The notes under the pieces are model-generated. The model was not told the origin of the DNA, searched no databases, and saw only the letters and a program-made list of their open reading frames with translations. A stretch of 62,820 nucleotides of DNA from Verrucomicrobiota bacterium (GTDB lineage Bacteria; Verrucomicrobiota; Verrucomicrobiia; Opitutales; Puniceicoccaceae): assembly GCA_038744685.1 (NCBI GenBank), contig JBCDMB010000019.1, forward strand, positions 1-62,820, written 5' to 3'. Of this stretch, positions 26,862 to 35,465 are shown one piece after another. Position numbers and translations under genes: made by a program. Numbering within the stretch: the stretch's first letter is position 1; each line of letters begins with the position of its first letter.

Positions 26862-28009
26862 GAATCACACTCGTCACCGAAACCTTTCCTCCCGAAATCA
26901 ATGGGGTCGCTATGACTCTAGAAAAGCTTGCCCTTGGCCTGTCCTCCCTTGGCCACTCGGTAGATGTGATCCGTCCCCGCCAGGAAACTGAAGTCCCACT
27001 TAGAGACGAATTCACCCAGTTCGCAGTTCCAGGTGTTTCCTTACCCGGCTATTCGGAGTTGAATATGGGACTCCCCGTTTTGCGCAGCATCGATCAACGT
27101 TGGTCCAATACTCCCCCAGACGCGGTTTATCTGGCAACCGAAGGTCCCCTCGGGATAGCTGCTCTCTCGGCAGCACTGATCCGCGGCTTTTTAACCATAT
27201 CCGGATTCCACACCAACTTCCACGAATACATGCGGCATTACCGGTTGGATTGGCTCGAACAGATTGCCGAGCAATACCTGAAAACCATCCATAACTCCAC
27301 TTGGAGGACCTTTGGACCCTCCCGCGATCTCCTCGGCAAGTTGGAGCAAGCCGGTTTTCGCAACCTCCGTCTTTTAGAGCGGGGCGTCGACACGGATCTC
27401 TTTTCTCCTGAACGCCGTTCCAAAAAACTCCGCAGCTCTTGGGAAGCGACCGATCACACTCCCGTCTACCTCTACGTGGGTCGGGTCGCTTCCGAAAAAA
27501 ACATGCAGCTCCTCTTCCGCGCATGGGAGCAGATCCGCAGTCACCAACAGGCAGCAAAGATGATCATCGTTGGTGATGGCCCAGAGAGACCTGCCCTGGA
27601 GGCTCAGTGGAAAGATGTGATCTTCACTGGAGCCAAACGATCGACCGACCTTGCAGAGCATTACGCATCCGCCGACTTTTTTATCTTTCCCAGTATTACC
27701 GAAACCTTCGGAAACGTGGTCACGGAGGCTCTCTCCAGTGGACTTGTCGTTCTGGCTTTCGATTACGCGGCCCCGAAAAAATTCATTCGAGACGCGCAAA
27801 ACGGTTTTCTCGCCCCTTTCGCAGACGAGCCCGCTTTCCTGAATGCGGTGGATAGATTCATCACCGAGGAAATTGACTGGCAGTCGATTCGAAAGGCTGC
27901 CCGGGAAACGGGTTTACAACTTTCCTGGTCAAGTGTTCTCAATCGATTCGCGAAAGACATCGAAGAAGCAATCCGTCAACGCAAAGCCGAAGACACCCAA
28001 CAAATCTAG
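26858..28009 (+). CDS. GT4-type glycosyltransferase
   Basis: A 383-residue GT-B-fold enzyme. The N-terminal acceptor domain begins RITLVTETFPPEINGVAMTLEKLA. The C-terminal donor domain has VYLYVGRVASEKN, IIVGDGPERPALE and the GT4 donor motif FIFPSITETFGNVVTEALSSG. The overall pattern resembles alpha-mannosyltransferases and sulfoquinovosyl/glucosyl diacylglycerol synthases acting on membrane lipids. GTG 26858 overlaps the ATPase stop. The precise sugar and acceptor are unknown. Confidence 0.85.
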   Translation: MRITLVTETFPPEINGVAMTLEKLALGLSSLGHSVDVIRPRQETEVPLRDEFTQFAVPGVSLPGYSELNMGLPVLRSIDQRWSNTPPDAVYLATEGPLGIAALSAALIRGFLTISGFHTNFHEYMRHYRLDWLEQIAEQYLKTIHNSTWRTFGPSRDLLGKLEQAGFRNLRLLERGVDTDLFSPERRSKKLRSSWEATDHTPVYLYVGRVASEKNMQLLFRAWEQIRSHQQAAKMIIVGDGPERPALEAQWKDVIFTGAKRSTDLAEHYASADFFIFPSITETFGNVVTEALSSGLVVLAFDYAAPKKFIRDAQNGFLAPFADEPAFLNAVDRFITEEIDWQSIRKAARETGLQLSWSSVLNRFAKDIEEAIRQRKAEDTQQI

Positions 28010-28019
28010 GGCTTATTGT

Positions 28020-28388
28020 ATGGTTGAGATCCTACTCATATTGGCAGTCGTTGGGGTCGCTTTACTCTTCCCATGGATTGGCGGGTGGGAACCAGAGCTT
28101 CTTCTGGCGGTCGTTACAGGAGTCATCAACCTGATCAACCTCGCAATGACCGCTGTCAACCTCATTCAAGCCCATCGCCAAGATCCGCGATTTATGAGAG
28201 CGGAAGTTCTTGGAAGCGTCCAAATACTGATCGGTGTTTCACTTTTAGGTGTTTTCATTCCGACTCTTGGAGAAAGAGCAGAAACCTGGCTCTGCGGAGT
28301 CCCCTTCTTGATCGGAGGGGTGATTGTGCTGGTTTACAAACAGTCTCGAACGCATGTAAAACGGCGCTCTGCAGCCAACGAAGGTTGA
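28020..28388 (+). CDS. Small membrane protein of unknown function
   Basis: A 122-residue hydrophobic protein starting MVEILLILAVVGVALLFPW, 10 bases after the glycosyltransferase. Four membrane helices are visible (about 2-20, 26-48, 63-82, 88-106), with short polar links (QAHRQDPRFMRAEV) and a basic tail (RTHVKRRSAANEG). The frame runs back to 27843 inside the upstream gene, but ATG 28020 is the sensible start. It is probably in the same operon. No family is recognised. Confidence 0.6.
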   Translation: MVEILLILAVVGVALLFPWIGGWEPELLLAVVTGVINLINLAMTAVNLIQAHRQDPRFMRAEVLGSVQILIGVSLLGVFIPTLGERAETWLCGVPFLIGGVIVLVYKQSRTHVKRRSAANEG

Positions 28389-28507
28389 ACCTTATGGTTG
28401 TAAAACCTCGAAAGAGAACGACTCTGGGCGTTGAGCCGGTGCGTGCAAATCGATCCGAACCGCCTTGACCCTCTGTTTCAGGTGAGCGATCCTGAAGGTT
28501 TTCCTTC

Positions 28508-29593
28508 ATGCACACCCAGCCGCACCAGACATCTGACGTCAACGTCGCATCCTTTGGCTCGCTGCCATCTCCCTCGGATCTTCAAAAAGAGATACCAGCG
28601 AACGACGAAACTCAGGCATTCATCCAACAAAGCCGGTATACCATTCACCGAATCATCTTTGGAGACGACCCCCGTCATCTTGCGATCGTTGGTCCTTGTT
28701 CAATTCACGATACCGATGCGGGTTTGGAGTACGCGCATCGCCTCGCCGAGCTTGCAAAGGAGGTGAACGAGACGATCCACATTGTCATGCGAGTTTATTT
28801 CGAAAAGCCACGGACGACGGTTGGATGGAAAGGCCTTCTCATGGATCCGAGACTCGACGGATCCTGCGATCTTCCCGAAGGCCTCCGTAAGGCGAGGCAG
28901 TTTCTCACAAATGTTCTTTCCGTTGGACTCCCGACCGCCACGGAATTTCTCGATCCAATCACTCCGCAGTATATCGCCGACTTGATTAGCTGGGCGGCCA
29001 TTGGGGCGCGCACCACCGAGTCGCAGACCCATCGTCAAATGGCTTCCGGTCTATCGATGCCCATTGGTTTCAAGAATACCACCTCTGGAGCAGTGCAGCC
29101 CGCGGTAAATGCCATCCGGGCTGCGAGCGAGCGTCAGACTTTTCTGGGTATCGATCCCAACGGAGATGCCTGTGCGGTGACCACCAAGGGAAATCCAAAT
29201 TGCCACGTCATCCTCCGCGGTGGATCCTCTGGACCCAATTTCGCCAAAGAGCATGTCACTTCTACCCGTTCTGCTCTGGACAAAGCCTCTCTGCTTCCGG
29301 CGATTTTAGTCGACTGCAGTCATGCCAACTCCAGCAAGGAACCGCAAAGGCAGCCAGAAGTTCTTGCGGACGTGATCCGCCAGCGGGTTTCCGGAGAGAC
29401 CGCCATCATCGGCTCCATGCTCGAAAGCAATCTCGAGGCAGGAAATCAATCGTTTCCCAGACCTTTGGAAGAACTGAAGCGAGGGGTATCCATTACCGAT
29501 GGCTGTATCGACTGGAAGACTACCGTGGATTGCATTCGCCGCAGTGCCGATCAACTTGCGGAAACGACTCCTTCGCCTGTGGCTGATTTTTAG
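28508..29593 (+). CDS. aroF/aroG-like: Class I DAHP synthase (3-deoxy-7-phosphoheptulonate synthase)
   Basis: A 361-residue enzyme that condenses phosphoenolpyruvate and erythrose 4-phosphate as the first step of the shikimate pathway. It has the metal-binding Cys in VGPCSIHD, the substrate segment FEKPRTTVGWKGL, GARTTESQTHR, CHVILRGG and DCSHANSSK, all typical of the AroF/G/H type. Aromatic amino-acid feedback is usual in this class, but the isozyme cannot be assigned from sequence alone. A 24-codon ORF upstream (28394-28468) lacks runs of Phe, Tyr or Trp, so attenuation is not supported. Confidence 0.93.
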   Translation: MHTQPHQTSDVNVASFGSLPSPSDLQKEIPANDETQAFIQQSRYTIHRIIFGDDPRHLAIVGPCSIHDTDAGLEYAHRLAELAKEVNETIHIVMRVYFEKPRTTVGWKGLLMDPRLDGSCDLPEGLRKARQFLTNVLSVGLPTATEFLDPITPQYIADLISWAAIGARTTESQTHRQMASGLSMPIGFKNTTSGAVQPAVNAIRAASERQTFLGIDPNGDACAVTTKGNPNCHVILRGGSSGPNFAKEHVTSTRSALDKASLLPAILVDCSHANSSKEPQRQPEVLADVIRQRVSGETAIIGSMLESNLEAGNQSFPRPLEELKRGVSITDGCIDWKTTVDCIRRSADQLAETTPSPVADF

Positions 29594-29652
29594 TCTCACC
29601 AGTTTGAAAGCCAGGTCTTTGCCATTCCCTTAAAGTTTCGCACCCTCCAACC

Positions 29653-30318
29653 ATGAGATTTCTATTCACCGGATTGTTCCTCTTGCCGCTCGGCCTTTTT
29701 CTTGGCTGCAGCGAGGGCGATCAGGATATCCGCGTGTATCAGCTGACCAAACCCTCCAACCAGCCGGAGCCGCCATCCGACCAAGCTCCAGTTTCACCAC
29801 CAGTGAACGCACCCTTTGCTCCACCGGCGGCACGTGGCCCTTCGGTTAACCCGTCCAGTTCCATGAACGTTCTTCCTGGAATGGAGGAAGCAGCGGCAGC
29901 TTTCGAGACTCCCGATTGGCGCGTGCCGGTAGCTTGGGAAAGCCTCCCTCCCACTCAGATCCGTAAGGGTAATTTTCGAATAGTCAATGGGTCTGACACG
30001 GTCGAGGTAACCGTAACTGCTTTCCCCGGCGATGTCGGTGGCACTGAGGCCAACGTCAATCGCTGGCGACGACAGATCGGTCTCTCACCTCTGCCGCTCG
30101 GCATCCTCGAAGGTCAAATGGAAGAGATCAGGATCGACGGGGCACCGGCCATCCTCGTGAAGTTATCCGATCCCGGAGCACCCGCAGCGATGGGTATACT
30201 GGGTGCGATTATCCCTCGTGGCGAAAACACCTGGTTCGTCAAGATGGTGGGAAACAACCGTCTGGTGACCGCTCAAGAACTAAACCTCAGGAGTTTTCTC
30301 AATTCGATCAAGTTCTAG
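29653..30318 (+). CDS. Pro-rich lipoprotein linked to cytochrome c maturation
   Basis: A 221-residue lipoprotein with signal LFTGLFLLPLGLFLGC. It then has a Pro/Ser/Ala-rich linker to about residue 75, followed by a compact domain beginning DWRVPVAWESLPP that alternates strands and helices (VNRWRRQIGLSPLP) and ends in NLRSFLNSIKF. It lies 4 bases before the ResB gene, with ccsA following, so a part in c-type cytochrome assembly or redox in the periplasm is likely but inferred. No catalytic motif is recognised. Confidence 0.6.
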   Translation: MRFLFTGLFLLPLGLFLGCSEGDQDIRVYQLTKPSNQPEPPSDQAPVSPPVNAPFAPPAARGPSVNPSSSMNVLPGMEEAAAAFETPDWRVPVAWESLPPTQIRKGNFRIVNGSDTVEVTVTAFPGDVGGTEANVNRWRRQIGLSPLPLGILEGQMEEIRIDGAPAILVKLSDPGAPAAMGILGAIIPRGENTWFVKMVGNNRLVTAQELNLRSFLNSIKF

Positions 30319-30322
30319 ACCT

Positions 30323-31528
30323 GTGATCCGTGGCCTCCTTCTCTTCTTCACCTCTCTCCGGCTGACAGTTGTCCTGCTGGGGTTCTCGATGGCGCTCGTA
30401 TTCTTCGGGACGCTCGACCAGGTGAACTATGGCATTCACGAAACCCAGAAGAGATACTTTGAGAGTTTCGTTGTCTTCTGGAATCCTCTCCCCCCCTACT
30501 CTGACTCAAATTGGGCAAGGCTAGCGCTTCCACTACCCGGAGGTTACCTGCTTGGCACTCTCCTCCTAATCAATCTCGTAGCCGCGCAAACCTACCGGTT
30601 CCGGTGGAGCTGGAAAAAGTCAGGGATTCTCCTCATCCACGTCGGTCTCGTTCTTCTCATTCTCAGTGAATTTGTAACTGATTTCTTTGCCGAAGAACGG
30701 CAAATGTGGATTGACGAAGGCGGCACCAAGAATTGGTCGGAGACTTATCTGGAAAACGAGATCGTCTTCATCGACCAGTCCGATCCAGAGGTAGACACCG
30801 TCTACGCCATCAATGCAGATCACCTTCGTGCCGGAGATTGGGTCGAGGACGAACGGCTCCCCTTCCGTTTCTTTGTCGAAGCCTACCTCCCAAATGCCAC
30901 CATTCGTCCCACCGGACCTGAAGAGAACCTACCCCGGCAGGCAACCCAAGGTCTGGCTCAGGAAATGGGCCTTTTCGCTTCATGGGTTCCCGAGACCTTT
31001 GTCGACAACGAGATTAACGCAGATACTGCTGTGATCCGGATCTTTGACCAAGAGAGAGACCTTGGATCATGGATGGTCTCAAACCTCCTCGACGAAAGGT
31101 TTCCCCCGCAGCAGATTACGATTGCCGGACGGGAATTTGAATTGGCCCTTCGGTTCAAGCGGACCTACTACCCTTTCTCAGTTACTCTGGCAGACTTTAC
31201 GCACAAAAAATATCCCGGGACGGAGATCCCCAAGGACTTCTCCAGCCGGGTCATCGTAACCGACCCGACCCAGAATATTGAGCGGGAGAGTCTTATCTAC
31301 ATGAACCATCCACTACGTTACGATGGGCATACCTTTTACCAGGCTTCGTTCGCGAACCAAGACACGTCCTCTATGCTCCAGGTGGTGAATAACCCGGGGT
31401 GGACTCTTCCTTATCTGAGCGTGTTTCTAGTCGGGCTTGGCCTCTGTGTGCAATTTGGAATCGGCCTCTCTCGGTCGCGATCCATGCGATCGACTCAGCG
31501 TGCAACACCAAAGGAAGCCCGCGCATGA
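30323..31528 (+). CDS. resB: ResB/Ccs1-like cytochrome c biogenesis protein
   Basis: A 401-residue membrane protein. Helices lie at about 5-27 (LLLFFTSLRLTVVLLGFSMALVFFGTLDQ, the ResB hallmark), 73-93 and 98-118, then a large periplasmic domain and a last helix near residue 370 (LPYLSVFLVGLGLCVQFGIGL). The segment MNHPLRYDGHTFYQASF is the conserved ResB motif near the end. With CcsA it forms the system II haem lyase that exports haem and attaches it to CxxCH apocytochromes. GTG 30323 is the start; the stop overlaps the ccsA start (ATGA). Confidence 0.9.
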   Translation: MIRGLLLFFTSLRLTVVLLGFSMALVFFGTLDQVNYGIHETQKRYFESFVVFWNPLPPYSDSNWARLALPLPGGYLLGTLLLINLVAAQTYRFRWSWKKSGILLIHVGLVLLILSEFVTDFFAEERQMWIDEGGTKNWSETYLENEIVFIDQSDPEVDTVYAINADHLRAGDWVEDERLPFRFFVEAYLPNATIRPTGPEENLPRQATQGLAQEMGLFASWVPETFVDNEINADTAVIRIFDQERDLGSWMVSNLLDERFPPQQITIAGREFELALRFKRTYYPFSVTLADFTHKKYPGTEIPKDFSSRVIVTDPTQNIERESLIYMNHPLRYDGHTFYQASFANQDTSSMLQVVNNPGWTLPYLSVFLVGLGLCVQFGIGLSRSRSMRSTQRATPKEARA

Positions 31529-33480
31529 AGGACTCACTTCTCAAATGGACACCGCGAGCGGTTTTCCTACTGGGGATCGTTTATGTTGCTGCAGGCTGGT
31601 TTCCCCGCCCACTCTCTCCAACCTATGACTACGAAGGCTTCGGCAATCTCCCGGTTCAGGTAGGCGGTCGAATCAAGCCGCTTGATTCGGTGGCTCGTAA
31701 CTCTCTCTTGATTCTCAGTGAAAAACAAAAAGCCGAGATTCCTCGAGCGGCGCTGGACGGATCGGACGAAAAGGTCCCCGCAATCATCTGGTTAGCGGAA
31801 ATGGCTACCCGCCCCGAAGTGGCCGACACGACGCGCGTCTTTCGTCTGTTGCACCCTCAGCTACGCAACTCTCTAGGCATTCCCGACAATGCCGGAAAGG
31901 TGTTTTCCTACAACGATCTTCAACCGCATTTGGGAGAGATCTCCAGACTCTTTGAACAGATCAATCCAGAGACCAGACAACGGGACAGTTTTGAAAAAGC
32001 GGTGGCCCGCATCCACAACAACCTCACTCGCTACCACCAACTGCTCCACAGCTTCCACCCGCTCGGCAACCTCGACCAAATTCCCGCTGAATACGCTGCC
32101 TACCAAACCATCATTGCGCCCGGCCTGATCCAGCTCAATCAGCAGCAAGCGGGTGAAGAATTTGATCAGGCAGTTCTCAACAACTTCATGGCGTTTGCAG
32201 ACCGCTACCTGAAACTCTCCCAACAGGCCATGCTCCGCATTATCCCTCCCGAAGGCGATGCGCCTGCCGACAGCGACTGGGAAAACGTGGGCGACAGTCT
32301 TCTCCGATCGATTCAGACCGGGACGATCGACCCTACTGTTGAAAAATACGCAGTGCTCACCGAAGCCTACCGAAATGGCGACATCCTTGGGTTCAACAAT
32401 GCTGTCGAGGAAATGCGCTCAAGCTTCCAGGTGAATTATCCAGACGAGAAATTTCGGGTAAGTTTCGAATACCTCTTCAATGCTGCTGCTCCATTTATTC
32501 GCGCCAGTGCCCTCTATGTGATCGTTCTCGTGTTGGTGCTGATCTCCTGGCTCCGCTGGAGTCCAACCCTCAACTCCTCTGCTCTCGCCTTACTCCTCGC
32601 GGCCTTTATCGTCCACACTGTGGGCTTGATTGCCCGGATGTATATCCAAGGCCGACCTCCAGTTACGAACCTTTACTCCTCAGCAGTCTTTGTCGGCTGG
32701 GGTGCAGTCTTCTTAGGGATTATCTTCGAACGCTTCTTTCGCAACGGATTTGGAAGTGCGACCGCTGCCTTAATCGGGTTCTCCACGCTCATCATCGCGC
32801 ATCACCTGAGCCTCACTGGAGACACGCTCGAGATGATGCGGGCGGTGCTCGATTCCAACTTCTGGTTGGCTACCCATGTCATCGTCATCACCATCGGGTA
32901 TTCGGCGGTTTTCCTCGCGGGCGGTCTCGCCATATTTGGAATCATTCGCGGTGTTCTGACGACCGGTTTAAATCGGCAAACCGAAAAGTCCCTTGGAACG
33001 ATGATCTACGGCATCACCTGTTTCGCCATCCTCTTTTCTTTTGTCGGAACCATGCTCGGAGGTATCTGGGCGGATCAGAGTTGGGGTCGGTTCTGGGGCT
33101 GGGATCCCAAAGAAAACGGCGCTCTCCTGATTGTCATCTGGACGGCAATTATGCTGCACGCGCGTTGGGGGGCCCTAGTAAAGACGAGGGGAATGATGGT
33201 CCTAGCTGTCTTCGGCAACATCGTCACAGCCTGGTCGTGGTTTGGCACCAATATGCTCGGCGTTGGGCTCCACTCCTACGGATTCATGGACGCAGCTTTC
33301 TTCTGGCTCTGCCTTTTCGTAGGGAGCCAGCTCGCGATCATGGGGTTGGCCGCTATACCTGTTGAATACTGGCGAAGCGCTCCGTTGCTGGTCCGAGAAA
33401 GCACCCGAAAAACCCGCCGTCTCGCGAAACCCCCTTCGACTGCAATCGTAGCAAAGACCAAGAGCCCGCAAAGATCCTAG
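31525..33480 (+). CDS. ccsA: CcsA cytochrome c haem lyase with large N-terminal extension
   Basis: A 651-residue protein. The C-terminal half is a typical CcsA with multiple helices and the WWD haem-handling motif WGRFWGWDPKENGALL, with haem-ligand His candidates in IAHHLSL and GVGLHSYGFM. The first 330 or so residues are extra: an anchor helix, then a periplasmic region opening GFGNLPVQVGGRIKPLDSVARNSLL with a long helical stretch. A standalone CcsA is usually near 300 residues. ATG 31525 overlaps the resB stop. The frame is open to 31399, but that part only shadows resB. Confidence 0.9.
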   Translation: MKDSLLKWTPRAVFLLGIVYVAAGWFPRPLSPTYDYEGFGNLPVQVGGRIKPLDSVARNSLLILSEKQKAEIPRAALDGSDEKVPAIIWLAEMATRPEVADTTRVFRLLHPQLRNSLGIPDNAGKVFSYNDLQPHLGEISRLFEQINPETRQRDSFEKAVARIHNNLTRYHQLLHSFHPLGNLDQIPAEYAAYQTIIAPGLIQLNQQQAGEEFDQAVLNNFMAFADRYLKLSQQAMLRIIPPEGDAPADSDWENVGDSLLRSIQTGTIDPTVEKYAVLTEAYRNGDILGFNNAVEEMRSSFQVNYPDEKFRVSFEYLFNAAAPFIRASALYVIVLVLVLISWLRWSPTLNSSALALLLAAFIVHTVGLIARMYIQGRPPVTNLYSSAVFVGWGAVFLGIIFERFFRNGFGSATAALIGFSTLIIAHHLSLTGDTLEMMRAVLDSNFWLATHVIVITIGYSAVFLAGGLAIFGIIRGVLTTGLNRQTEKSLGTMIYGITCFAILFSFVGTMLGGIWADQSWGRFWGWDPKENGALLIVIWTAIMLHARWGALVKTRGMMVLAVFGNIVTAWSWFGTNMLGVGLHSYGFMDAAFFWLCLFVGSQLAIMGLAAIPVEYWRSAPLLVRESTRKTRRLAKPPSTAIVAKTKSPQRS

Positions 33481-33565
33481 ACCAATGAAACCGTGGGATG
33501 GCTCCCCAGACCTTTGTCTAAACTCTGACTAGGTACAACGCTTTACGACCCAAAATCTACCCATT

Positions 33566-33600
33566 TTGACAGCATTTATTTTTAATGCTCTGATGCTGTC
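33566..33600 (+). promoter_or_regulatory. Promoter with overlapping operator for the antitoxin-like gene
   Basis: TTGACA (33566-33571) is followed after 17 bases by TCTGAT (33589-33594). The perfect 8-base inverted repeat GACAGCAT (33568-33575) / ATGCTGTC (33593-33600) overlaps both boxes and ends at the GTG start. This geometry suits self-repression by a DNA-binding antitoxin and places the expected transcript start at or next to the start codon. The -10 box matches the consensus at 4 of 6 positions. Confidence 0.5.
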
Positions 33601-33804
33601 GTGAGAGTTACCGTCACATTAGATTCAGATGTAGAGCAATTTATTCGCGAGGCCGGTCATAAGCGGAAGACCAGCTTTGAGAAGGTAGTCAACGAGGCTT
33701 TGGGAGCCTCACTCAAGCCCGAGACAGGCACTACTCCTACTTTACTTGAACCTCGTTCGATGGGTCGGACTCCTCCGGTTTTTCTTCGACCGGAAGCTTT
33801 CTAG
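33601..33804 (+). CDS. Orphan ribbon-helix-helix antitoxin-like protein
   Basis: A 67-residue protein starting (GTG) MRVTVTLDSDVEQFIREAG, then KTSFEKVVNEALGASLKP. This strand-helix-helix pattern matches VapB-type ribbon-helix-helix antitoxins. The C-terminal 25 residues would normally neutralise a toxin, yet no PIN-domain or other toxin gene follows. Instead the 3' end overlaps the convergent MFS gene by 68 bases. It may be a solo antitoxin, a toxin-loss remnant or a stand-alone regulator. There is no Shine-Dalgarno site; the promoter/operator abuts the start codon. Confidence 0.6.
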   Translation: MRVTVTLDSDVEQFIREAGHKRKTSFEKVVNEALGASLKPETGTTPTLLEPRSMGRTPPVFLRPEAF

Positions 33805-35305
33805 GAATGAAAGCGGCTATCAATACCAAGACAATAGCGGACACTGCCGCTAAAAACCACAGGACCCAACGAAGCCCATTCGAGTAGGCACCCTGCATCA
33901 TCCCGACAAGCTCTGGAAGTTTATCGAGAGTCTTTTCCGGGATCTGCTTTACGTTCTCTGCCCCAGACAAAATCCCGGTCACAATCTGCTGCTCGCTCGC
34001 GGTAAGAGTCTGATTCTTCGCACTCAAAGCGGCATCCATCGAAAACCCACTAATCACGTAAAAGAGGGCCGTTCCAATCGCCATCAACAAAGCTGCACCA
34101 GCTAACTGAACCAAAAAAACGATTCCCGAAGCCAGACTCGCCTGCTCGACCCCAGCGGTCTGCACAGCGCGCGAAGTTCCCGCAGGGAGAGATGTGCCAA
34201 CACCGATTCCGAGAAATATCAATCCGAGGTTTAACGGCACCAGCGATGCCCCCGCACCAACCCAGCCAAGGAAAACGGATGCTCCCACGCAAAAAATGAA
34301 TCCAAAGAACATCAGTCTTCTTGCCCCGATCTTCGGATAAACCAACCCGGTGATGTAGGCAGCTGTTCCATAACTAATCATGAACAGGACCACTCTTCCT
34401 CCCGCTACCGTTGGAGAATCACCCACAAACTTCATCCCGTATTGGGTAAAGTAGAGTAGAACGATGAGGAACAATCCACATATCGTGAGCGAACTGACAC
34501 AAATGGTTAAAATCTCCCGGCTGTAAAGTAGGGACTGGGGAACCAGCGGCTCTGGCACACGCTTTTCCACAAACGGAAAGAAGAAAATGAGAAGAATCCC
34601 GAAAATCCCGAGTCCAAGGGTTTTCCCTGTCACCCAGCCCCAGTTGTCTCCCTGATAGACCGCGATCATCAACGAGACCAAACCCGTGGTCAGGCAGAGA
34701 ATGCCGGCGTAGTCGTTTCGAGGTTTGGTAGCTCCCTTATCCGGTCGATCATCTTCGACAAAAAACCACGTGACCGCAAAGGTGAGCAAGGCCATGGGGA
34801 CGTTGATCCAAAGCACCCAACGCCACGAAAAGTACTCGGTAAGAGCACCTCCAACAACAGGCCCGGCCGCATTTCCAATAGACGCAGTTGCCATTACGAT
34901 CCCCAAAACCTGGGCACTCTTCACTGGCCCAACAGCGCCACAACCCATCCCAAGCATTGCGGGCCACATGACCGCCGCTCCAATACCTTGGATCACTCGT
35001 AAAGCAATCAGCACCTCACCCGACGGACTTAGCCCCCCGGCCAAAGAGGCCCCTCCAAAAACGGTCAACCCAATCAGAAAAAAGCGCCTTCTCCCATAAG
35101 CATCCGCCAAACGCCCCCCTGTCACCATGAGTACGGCAAAAGCGATCATGTAACCGTTGATCACCCATTGGATTGCTTCCAAATCAAACCCGAAAGCCCG
35201 TTCGAGAGCGGGAAGTGCAAGGTCGATCGAGGCGAAATCAATCGAGACCGCTAACGTCCCTACGACTAGAGTTAAGTAGATGGGACCAAGTTTCGATCTC
35301 GCCAC
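33737..35305 (-). CDS. DHA2-type MFS multidrug exporter
   Basis: A polytopic transporter of about 522 residues and 14 helices, EmrB/QacA-like. Motif A is GGRLADAYGRRRFFLIG after helix 2, and the motif C-like ATASIGNAAGPVVGGAL segment lies in helix 5, as in drug/H+ antiporters. Hydrophobic helices run to the C-terminus. The start is uncertain: GTG 35305 gives a normal N-terminus, whereas the longer frame to an ATG at 35467 adds 54 Arg/Ser-rich residues that look non-coding. No TetR or MarR regulator or membrane-fusion partner is adjacent. Confidence 0.82.
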   Translation of the reverse strand: MARSKLGPIYLTLVVGTLAVSIDFASIDLALPALERAFGFDLEAIQWVINGYMIAFAVLMVTGGRLADAYGRRRFFLIGLTVFGGASLAGGLSPSGEVLIALRVIQGIGAAVMWPAMLGMGCGAVGPVKSAQVLGIVMATASIGNAAGPVVGGALTEYFSWRWVLWINVPMALLTFAVTWFFVEDDRPDKGATKPRNDYAGILCLTTGLVSLMIAVYQGDNWGWVTGKTLGLGIFGILLIFFFPFVEKRVPEPLVPQSLLYSREILTICVSSLTICGLFLIVLLYFTQYGMKFVGDSPTVAGGRVVLFMISYGTAAYITGLVYPKIGARRLMFFGFIFCVGASVFLGWVGAGASLVPLNLGLIFLGIGVGTSLPAGTSRAVQTAGVEQASLASGIVFLVQLAGAALLMAIGTALFYVISGFSMDAALSAKNQTLTASEQQIVTGILSGAENVKQIPEKTLDKLPELVGMMQGAYSNGLRWVLWFLAAVSAIVLVLIAAFIPRKLPVEEKPEESDPSNEVQVK

Positions 35306-35465
35306 GCGAACCGTGATAGGGACCCGACACCTCCGAGTCAATCGGCTAGATTGCGAGGGATTGACAATCGATTCTGCGGCGACTCGGGAGGGAAAGGATT
35401 CACTCGTCGGGCGACTCCTTGTCTCTGATCCTTGACACCCACTGCCCAGAAGAAAGTATGCCGTC

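Noticed and set aside
28381-28393. Palindrome AAGGTTGAACCTT over a stop codon
   Set aside because: Only six base pairs with a one-base loop, too short to fold well, and no T run follows.
28394-28468. 24-codon ORF before DAHP synthase as a possible attenuator peptide
   Set aside because: It has no run of Phe, Tyr or Trp codons and no competing hairpins ending in T were found.
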